Under the pieces are notes generated by a model. It was not told the origin of the DNA. It did not search any database and worked only from the letters and a program-made list of their open reading frames with translations. The position numbers and the translations under genes are program-made. From contig JAJTTP010000016.1 of assembly GCA_023313575.1 (NCBI GenBank), positions 496,001 through 560,000 of the forward strand: DNA of 64,000 bases. Reading direction: 5' to 3'. Positions 57,588 to 64,000 of the stretch are shown piece by piece (the stretch's first letter is position 1; each line of letters opens with the position of its first letter). The stretch is from Eutypella sp. D-1 (Eukaryota > Ascomycota > Sordariomycetes > Xylariales > Diatrypaceae).

Positions 57588-60500
57588 GGCCGGGTCCCAA
57601 TTATACGCAAAAATGGGGTTGAGAAAGAAAAATAGAGAGGGAGAAAGGGAGGATAAAGGCTTAAAAGATCTAGTCTGATTATACTGCGCAGGCCCAGGGA
57701 GAGACTGTACGGTTTATTGGGGAAAAGTCGGGCTGCCTCTTAGCTAAGTAACTAGTTAGGCCTACTGCTTTGTGGATGGGGCGCGCGTGATGCAACCAAG
57801 GGGATCTCGTGAGATTGAGGGGGGTCGAATGCCTGAGTCTAGGAGGGGCAAACCCGCAGCACATGTCAGGCTGGGCTGTTCACTCGTTGGGTCTGCCGGG
57901 TGGGCGCAGCACCAGCAGCAGTAGCAGCAGCAGTAGTGGCAGCGGCTCTTCTTCACAAGCGCTGACTCTGACGAGAACCATCCATACATATTCTACATAC
58001 ATAGCCAGCCAGGCCAGATAACCCCGACAGAACAGACGGGCCCAGACGGGCGTGATTATCTGGCCTGACTGACTGACTGACCTATTCGTTCTGGTGATGG
58101 GATGACTCCTCTGGACTATACCCTATAGTATACCGCACCGCACTTATGTAAACTCAACCACCTAAACGATGTAGGTACGCGTGTTCATACGGCCCGACGA
58201 ATGGCGAGAAGCCTCGGTTGCCGTTCGCCGCAATAGTCGCCCGCGCCCCTCCCACATGTACAAAGGATGGAAGAAACAATTTGACAATGGGGGCACCATA
58301 ACGCCCGACAGCTGCCAATACAGAGTTATGCAGTTCGACGGCTCGGGTACATAGTAACGTCCAGATGATGATGTGAATGATGGATGATGATGATGATGGC
58401 TTAGACTAACCATGTAGTTTAGATGGCAATAGCCGGTGTATTAAGATTTTACCCTATTGACTCTCCTGTTCTTTTCCGTCTTTTTCTTGCCTCGAAAATA
58501 CCGATTTCCTGCTTTCGCCGTTTGGTCCGTCAAGGGATGACGAAGGAATACGACGAGCCGGGCTCTTTCCTCCTTCTCTTTTCTTTTTCATCCGACCAAC
58601 AAAGTGATGGAATATGTACTTGCGTAGTATGGGGGGAGATAGAGAGAGAGAGAATAGGATGGGGGGTGACGAATCGATAGGAATCGACGGATGACGGCAC
58701 TGACGCAATTGTGCATCTTTCCAACTTTTTTCCCGATTTCTTTCAATCTCCTTTGGCGAGGGTCAATTTTTAGTCCGTAGGGTAGCGGTAGTGGTTTTTT
58801 TAGTCGGGTGCCTTGGCGTCCGGTATCATTTCTTCCATCCAAGCAACAAGCTGCTGCCCGAACAGGGATCATCAGTAGTTCTAGTCAATTAAAGAACACG
58901 GAGCCGCCCTGCTTCCTGGCTCCCGAGTTAAACCATCTGAGACATTCCTCCGCCGTTAGAGTCGTTCGCTACGTACAGTATTATATCATCGGGTTCAAGA
59001 CAGCGAGCGAGCCAGCCACATTACCTGACCGACCATGCTTCCCTGTCATACCGTTGGGCAGGATCGAATAAATCGAGCAAGAGGACTGAGGGGATTTGGG
59101 GTAGGATTTAGGTACTCATCACGGCCTTAACCAGGGGAGCGGGATGTGACGCTGCGGCACTCTACTTCGTGGCACCCTAAGTACTTTGCGAGGCCGCGAT
59201 AACATGTTAATTGGTGCTTACCCTCCGGCCACACCTCGCCGTCTATCGGTATACGGTGTTTGGTTTTCTCTGTACAACAAGAAGCCCAACCATCGTTTCT
59301 AAATAGAGCTGGACCTCCGATGGTCTGTCCGGCCACCATGCAGTTGTTTATTTAAGCTTATATTCAAGCCGATGCTCCGGGCCGGAGCTTAATTTGCGGG
59401 CACAAGATGGGCCGGCCCCGAGCTACCCCACTGTCGGGCCTTTGGAAGAGACAGGCGCGGCCTACCTTCAATATCGTGGGGTGTCAGTGAGTATTCATCC
59501 ACATAGTTTGGCATGCCACGCCCTGCTGGAAGTCGAGGCAATAGCAATGTCAAAGCGAATGATAGCTGGGCTATGTTGGCTCCATCAGACGGTCCATAAC
59601 CGTCAACGATAGGATATATTCCCATAGTGTACATTTGCAGTAGAAGCAAGTAGTACTACTACCTCCACCTTTGCCTGGTCCCAGTAACTACGTCGACATT
59701 CCGCAAGATTTGCCTAACATCTTGCCGCTTTCGTATCCTAGCCGCCGTAGAATCCAACCTAGTCAGCTCCGTGATGGAGATGCGCCGGGCCCGGAGGGGC
59801 GGGTGATAAACTACCTATCCATGACCGAGACCAAAATCTGGGGCAAAAAAGACCAAGCAAGGTAAGACAATGAAAGGGCTCGGGCACGCGAGATACAATA
59901 CCTTCCTAGAGTGCATATGTGTAATGTTCCTGTTCTAGTAAATCCCGCTTAGGCAGTCCACGCCCTCTCTTTCGTCCTCTCCGCGCCCCCATCTCGAGTT
60001 TTGAACATACCGGAGTCCTCTCTCTGTAGATGTCGGGGGTTACGTGATAAGAAGAATGAATACCTACATCCGCGTAAATACATCGCTGCATAACTGATGA
60101 CAATCCTGAATCCCCCTCCACTCCTACACTACGCGATCCTCGCCCAGAGGAGCTCCTGCCGGTGTCTTTTTGCACTCCTTTCCTCTACCATGTAGACTGA
60201 CTGAACTAACTACACTCACTGATTGATATTGAGTACACACATACCCGCCCACCCGCAGTCGGCCTGCTACCCCAGCAAGGGAGAGGTTCCTATGTAGAGC
60301 GCCAACGTGTCCCTCCATCCATCCTACCTTGCAGGGAAGCGACGAAGCACGTTCAGGGGAGTGTTATGGAAAGGCACTCGAGAAAGAAATGTGAGGAAAG
60401 AAAATAAAATAAAACTTCATCTTTTCATAGCGGATTACATCTCAAGCGAAAAGTTCTAGTCTCTAGCTAACTAGCTAGCTACGCCTGGTTCCCTGTCTAT

Positions 60501-60889
60501 GAAGGAAGCCTCCGCAAATACCATACCATGCCATCCATCTTCCGTGACCTTATCATCCCCCAACAACTCCAAGCCCCTCGCCTCCCTTTCCTTAGCCTAT
60601 TAGTACAAAGTAGACCGGATCAGCACACCACCCAGACAGGAACTGCCTCTTCAGCAATGTAAACTGTAAGATATTGCACGAGTAAAATAAATACAGTTAC
60701 AATAAAGCCAGCATCCACGCCAACCAGGACAATAATAAGCATATTGTATGCCTCCCCGTGTGCCCTTCATATTTCCCCCCGATCACCCAGTCCCGCCCCA
60801 TCGCGTGTTGATCTGCTTTTTCCGTACCTAAGAGGACGCGAAGTCATGTTAGTAATTGATATGGACAAGTATAAGGGTATGCAGCACGA

Positions 60890-61530
60890 GCAGGGGGGGA
60901 GAGATGAAATGCTGAGGGGCGAGGCTGGGCGAGATGATGGTGGATGGGTCCGTCCTCCTGGGAATCCTGTGCACTGCTTTTTTAGCCTCGCGCGAGAGGA
61001 TAGATGGATAGGGGAGGGGCGGGGCAAACGCAATGCAGCACAACATCACCCTCGAACAATCCAGGCGCGAGAGCAAAACAGAGCAAAACCACAGGTATAG
61101 GTGTGTTGCATAACCATTACCCCCCCCCTCCAAAAGCCTTCCCGCCAGCAGCGAGCCAATCAGATCCAGAACAGAAGGAATTTATTTCCCGGAGGGAGCG
61201 GCGAGGGGGGGGGGGGGGATGAAGAAGAAGGGTGAGGGACGAGGCTGGGAGAAGCAATGGTGGGTAGTAGAAGTGTAGGCCCATTGGGCCTTGACTGCTT
61301 GGCCCATTCACTGCTTTTTTAGCCCCGCGCAAGAGGATGACCTGCGCCAGCGCAGGCGCAAAGCAATACAACGCAAGGCAACCGCAGCCCCATACAACAA
61401 ACAAACAAGCTTTGATAACCACGACGTGAAAACAACAGAGCAGAATGTATAAGCTCCCGCCCGGCAGAGCCATGCCGCGAGCATCAAATCAGAGAGGGAT
61501 TTCTTTTCCCAAAGGAGAGGGGGAGGGGTC
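60890..61530. repeat. Diverged tandem duplication next to the EMC1 3' end
   Basis: Two similar blocks lie head to tail, about 60890-61210 and 61217-61530. Shared pieces, in order, are GACGAGGCTGGG/GGCGAGGCTGGG with GATGGTGG/CAATGGTGG, then CACTGCTTTTTTAGCC followed by CGCGCGAGAGGAT/CGCGCAAGAGGAT, then GAGCCA/GAGCAT with AATCAGA and a shared purine tail. The right block overlaps the end of the EMC1 reading frame, so the duplication probably copied EMC1 3' sequence. A G14 run at 61205-61219 marks the junction. Confidence 0.6.
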
Positions 61531-64000
61531 CTGGGTGTTAACAATTAGCAAAAGAAAAAGAAAAATCAAACTCACCAAAGGCCCAAGAGCAAAGACACCA
61601 AGCGCGAGAGCCCCAACAGTAGCAACGAGGGCGGGCTTATTGAAGCCATTACCGAGGACATCGAAGCTCTGGCTCGGCGCAACGCGGGAGCCGAAGACAT
61701 CCGGCCCGCCGTCGCCGAAAGCTAAAACGAGACACGTGCTCTCGAGGACCGCGGGTGCGGGCAGGATCTGGACTCCTGACCCAACACGCCCGAGCAGGAC
61801 ATCGCGTTCGTGCGATAGCGCCCAGCGGGCATCGAGCTCGAGCGCGGGGAGGTAGCGGACGAGGCCTTCCTCGGCCTCCTGCGGAGTCGGGTCCCGGCCC
61901 GCGGGCCGGCGGGGGTCGAGGACGAAAGCGCGCGGGACGCCGACCACGGCGTGTAGATGCGGCGCGTACGCGAGGAGTTGGCGGGCCGCGATGCCCTGGC
62001 GCGTCTGCGAGGCCGCGAGACCCGTTAGCGGGCCGCTGAGCACGAATGCCTTGGACGTCACGGCGGGGAGCAAGGGGAGGGCGTCTGCGGTTGGGTTGTC
62101 GAGGGGGTTTAGCGAGGAGAAGTTCGACGAGGATGACGAGCTGTCGTCGAGAGGACCGCGGTCGTTTGCGCGCTCCGATTCGTATAGGTCCGACACCACG
62201 AGCTGGTAGCCCTTGAGGGACTTGCGCGGCGGCGGCGTGTCCCGCAGCTTGTACTCGCCGAAGAACGAGCACACGAACCAGTTCTCCGCGATCGCGCAGT
62301 TGATCTCCTTCTGTGCGTCCACGCCCTCGTGGCGTTCCGAGTGCAGGATCTGTCCGGACACCGTGTCAAGCAGGTAGACGGTGAGCCCGTTGTTCCCTTG
62401 TTCCTGCGTGTCCACGGCGGACACCACGATCGTGTTCGGGTTCAGGTACTTGTATAGGACACTGCGATCGCCTAGGACGCGGCCGATGGAGGCCACGGGG
62501 TCGTGTGCCGGCCTGGTGGCCACGTGCGCGATCCTCTGGCCCCGCGGTGGTGCGAAGGTCCAGGACGGGATCGCGACGGCGTGCTCGCCGTCTTCCGCCT
62601 TGGACGAGAAGATGAGACCCTGTAGGCCGCCATCCGCTGTGCGTGTGACGACGGTCTGCTTGGGCGCCCAGGCGACGGGGATCTCGTTGACCTTACCGTC
62701 GATGCCGATGGGGAGGAGCCAGGGGCCTGCATCGCTGTCAACTAGGGCGGCGCCCTCCATTAGGGGAAACAAGCCGGCCGGAATCGATTCGATAGTGAGG
62801 CCGGTGTCCGCCTTGACGATGATGAACTCCCCGCTAGCGCCACGCACGGTAACGAGTCCCTTGACGTTGTCGGCGTGGATGGCGCGTACGTCCCAGGGCT
62901 TAACGGCGGGCGTCTCGCTGGCTTTCTTGCTCCAGATGATCTTGCCATGGTTGCCGACGTCTAGGCCGTAGAGCTTTCCTCGCTTGGTCGCAAGAACGGC
63001 GATCTTGTTGAACCCGAAACTATCCCGCGAGAGGGTGCCGCTGGAGCTGCTGGTCTCCGAGCCTAGGATGCTGCCCACAAGACGTCCAGGGATGGACTGT
63101 AGCCAGTCGGGTAGGTACTGCAGGTCGTCGATGTGACGGTTAAGCCGGTGGATGTAGGCCTGGAGAGGGTTGCTATGGGCTTCTGCTTCGAGCGTCTTGG
63201 CCAGCTCTTCCGACTCAGGGATCTCGGCCCAGGTGGCGGCCACGGCGCCGCTCAGGCCCTCGGGACGGGTCCACTCGAGCTCACCGTTGCGGACCATGAC
63301 CCAGTCATCGGCGTCATCCACGATCGCCGACCGCACGGCATAACTATCCTCGGCTTTCTTGATAACCTCCGAGACGCCATGAAGGGCATGTAGCTTCTGG
63401 CCGGTACTACTCTGCAGAGGCCAGCGGCCGAGGACACCGTGCGACATGGAGGACGTGATGATGACCTCGTCGGCGGTGACGCGGGTGAAATAGACGTTGG
63501 AAGCCAGGGAGCTGGTGGAGAAGGCGCCCTCCCCTTCTAGAAGGGGCAGCTCGTAGGCCTTAGTAATATCCTTACTCTTAAGATCAATATGGAAGACGTC
63601 TCCCTTGTGGGCGGTCTTCGTGCGCGTGTGAACTAGGAAGTGAGGCGATGACTGGACCAGATGCGGCGCATGAATCTCGACGTCGGTGGCACCAGCGACG
63701 AGGGGGAATGCCTTCGCGGACTTGGTGCCGAGTACGTTGACCTTCAGGGTAGATAGCGAGTTGTCGGTCCAAGCCACGATAGGAGGGGCGGAGTTAGAGC
63801 CGACGAACATGACATCCTCGGGCTTCTGGACCTCGCCCTTGGTTCCAATAGCAATCTCGTCGAGCTTGCTCCCCGTGACGGGGTCCAGTACGACGACCTT
63901 GAGGCTGTAAGAGAGCAGGGAGCCATGAAGCGTAACAACAAAGACCTTGTCGCCGCTAATGCTGACCTGCAAAGGCACATCTTGCGTGACGGCCCTGTGC
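61489..64000 (-). CDS. emc1: ER membrane complex subunit 1 (EMC1), partial
   Basis: Largest subunit of the ER membrane complex, which inserts tail-anchored and multipass proteins; it has a lumenal beta-propeller and one membrane helix. The frame is open to the window edge, so the N-terminus is missing (the first in-frame codons read HRAVTQDVPLQVSISGDKV). About 835 residues are present. Visible are the propeller (VVVLDPVTGSKLDEIAIGTKGEV; GKLYGLDVGNHGKIIWSKK) and the family-typical C-terminal region YKYLNPNTIVVSAVDTQ, TVYLLDTVSGQILHSERHEGV, and NWFVCSFFGEYK. SQSFDVLGNGFNKPALVATVG leads into the membrane helix ending FALGPL. A donor GTGAGT follows directly at 61575, after codon end 61576; read unspliced, the frame ends at 61489 with DPSPSPLGKEIPL. 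Homologues end in a short basic cytosolic tail, which I cannot place, so the last exon is unresolved. Confidence 0.88.
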   Translation of the reverse strand, partial: HRAVTQDVPLQVSISGDKVFVVTLHGSLLSYSLKVVVLDPVTGSKLDEIAIGTKGEVQKPEDVMFVGSNSAPPIVAWTDNSLSTLKVNVLGTKSAKAFPLVAGATDVEIHAPHLVQSSPHFLVHTRTKTAHKGDVFHIDLKSKDITKAYELPLLEGEGAFSTSSLASNVYFTRVTADEVIITSSMSHGVLGRWPLQSSTGQKLHALHGVSEVIKKAEDSYAVRSAIVDDADDWVMVRNGELEWTRPEGLSGAVAATWAEIPESEELAKTLEAEAHSNPLQAYIHRLNRHIDDLQYLPDWLQSIPGRLVGSILGSETSSSSGTLSRDSFGFNKIAVLATKRGKLYGLDVGNHGKIIWSKKASETPAVKPWDVRAIHADNVKGLVTVRGASGEFIIVKADTGLTIESIPAGLFPLMEGAALVDSDAGPWLLPIGIDGKVNEIPVAWAPKQTVVTRTADGGLQGLIFSSKAEDGEHAVAIPSWTFAPPRGQRIAHVATRPAHDPVASIGRVLGDRSVLYKYLNPNTIVVSAVDTQEQGNNGLTVYLLDTVSGQILHSERHEGVDAQKEINCAIAENWFVCSFFGEYKLRDTPPPRKSLKGYQLVVSDLYESERANDRGPLDDSSSSSSNFSSLNPLDNPTADALPLLPAVTSKAFVLSGPLTGLAASQTRQGIAARQLLAYAPHLHAVVGVPRAFVLDPRRPAGRDPTPQEAEEGLVRYLPALELDARWALSHERDVLLGRVGSGVQILPAPAVLESTCLVLAFGDGGPDVFGSRVAPSQSFDVLGNGFNKPALVATVGALALGVFALGPLVSLIFLFLLLIVNTQDPSPSPLGKEIPL

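Larger units (their letters stand above)
55478..61488. other. Repeat-rich intergenic region
   Basis: Six kb without a recognisable gene. It starts with the promoter/5' leader of the Arg-rich gene and ends with the 3' side of EMC1. It holds a decamer tandem repeat at 56591-56627, a CTGG tandem repeat at 57552-57587, CAG-rich tracts at about 57912-57940, a CCTAGG-type motif near 56861-56930, and a diverged tandem duplication at 60890-61530. Open frames are short and low-complexity. Confidence 0.45.

Overview
The window looks like nuclear DNA of a filamentous ascomycete (Pezizomycotina, probably Sordariomycetes). Genes are interrupted by short introns (47 to about 200 nt) with GT..AG ends and fungal branch-point signals. 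Gene spacing is loose, intergenic DNA is rich in homopolymers and microsatellites, and the gene set (Sho1, DASH Spc19, dynactin p24, a HET-domain protein, an OTT_1508-type deaminase) is typical of moulds. I found no bacterial operon, CRISPR array, rRNA or credible tRNA. All exon joins below were worked out by hand from splice signals and reading-frame continuity.

Layout. 0.2-2.4 kb: secreted GMC oxidoreductase (-). 4.2-4.9 kb: dynactin p24/RO10-like subunit (+). 4.9-12.6 kb: gene-poor DNA ending in a pyrimidine-rich leader for the osmosensor SHO1 (12.6-13.7 kb, +). 14.4-16.0 kb: six-exon kinase-like protein (+). 18.2-18.8 kb: DASH subunit Spc19 (-). 20.2-21.2 kb: unknown acidic protein (+). 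23.2-23.6 kb: small zinc-ribbon protein (+). 24.7-26.7 kb: seven-exon MFS transporter (+). 27.6-28.6 kb: proline-iminopeptidase-like hydrolase (+).

From about 28.6 to 44.4 kb the DNA has the look of an accessory region: long AT-rich gaps and lineage-specific genes. It holds a single-pass membrane protein (30.6-31.6, +), a HET-domain protein (32.1-34.0, -) bracketed by two diverged direct repeats of about 330 bp, and a three-exon gene joining an OTT_1508-like deaminase to a MYND-like zinc finger (35.6-38.7, -). These are followed by a flavin-reductase-like protein (39.7-40.5, +), a BRCT protein (41.3-42.4, +) and a small secreted protein with a possible ADP-ribosyltransferase-like motif (43.5-44.4, +).

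The right side returns to housekeeping genes: tandem-domain 6-phosphofructokinase (45.3-47.7, -), a 6-kb gap with one probable pseudogene near 51.4 kb, an Arg/Ser/Pro-rich protein with a conserved fungal domain (53.7-55.5, -), a 6-kb repeat-rich gap, and the 3' part of EMC1 (61.5-64.0, -), which runs off the window.

The best candidate for something less described is the 30.6-38.7 kb block: a membrane protein, a HET-domain protein flanked by direct repeats, and a deaminase-zinc-finger protein side by side. HET and OTT_1508 proteins are both associated with fungal self/non-self or conflict functions. That these neighbours act together is inference only.
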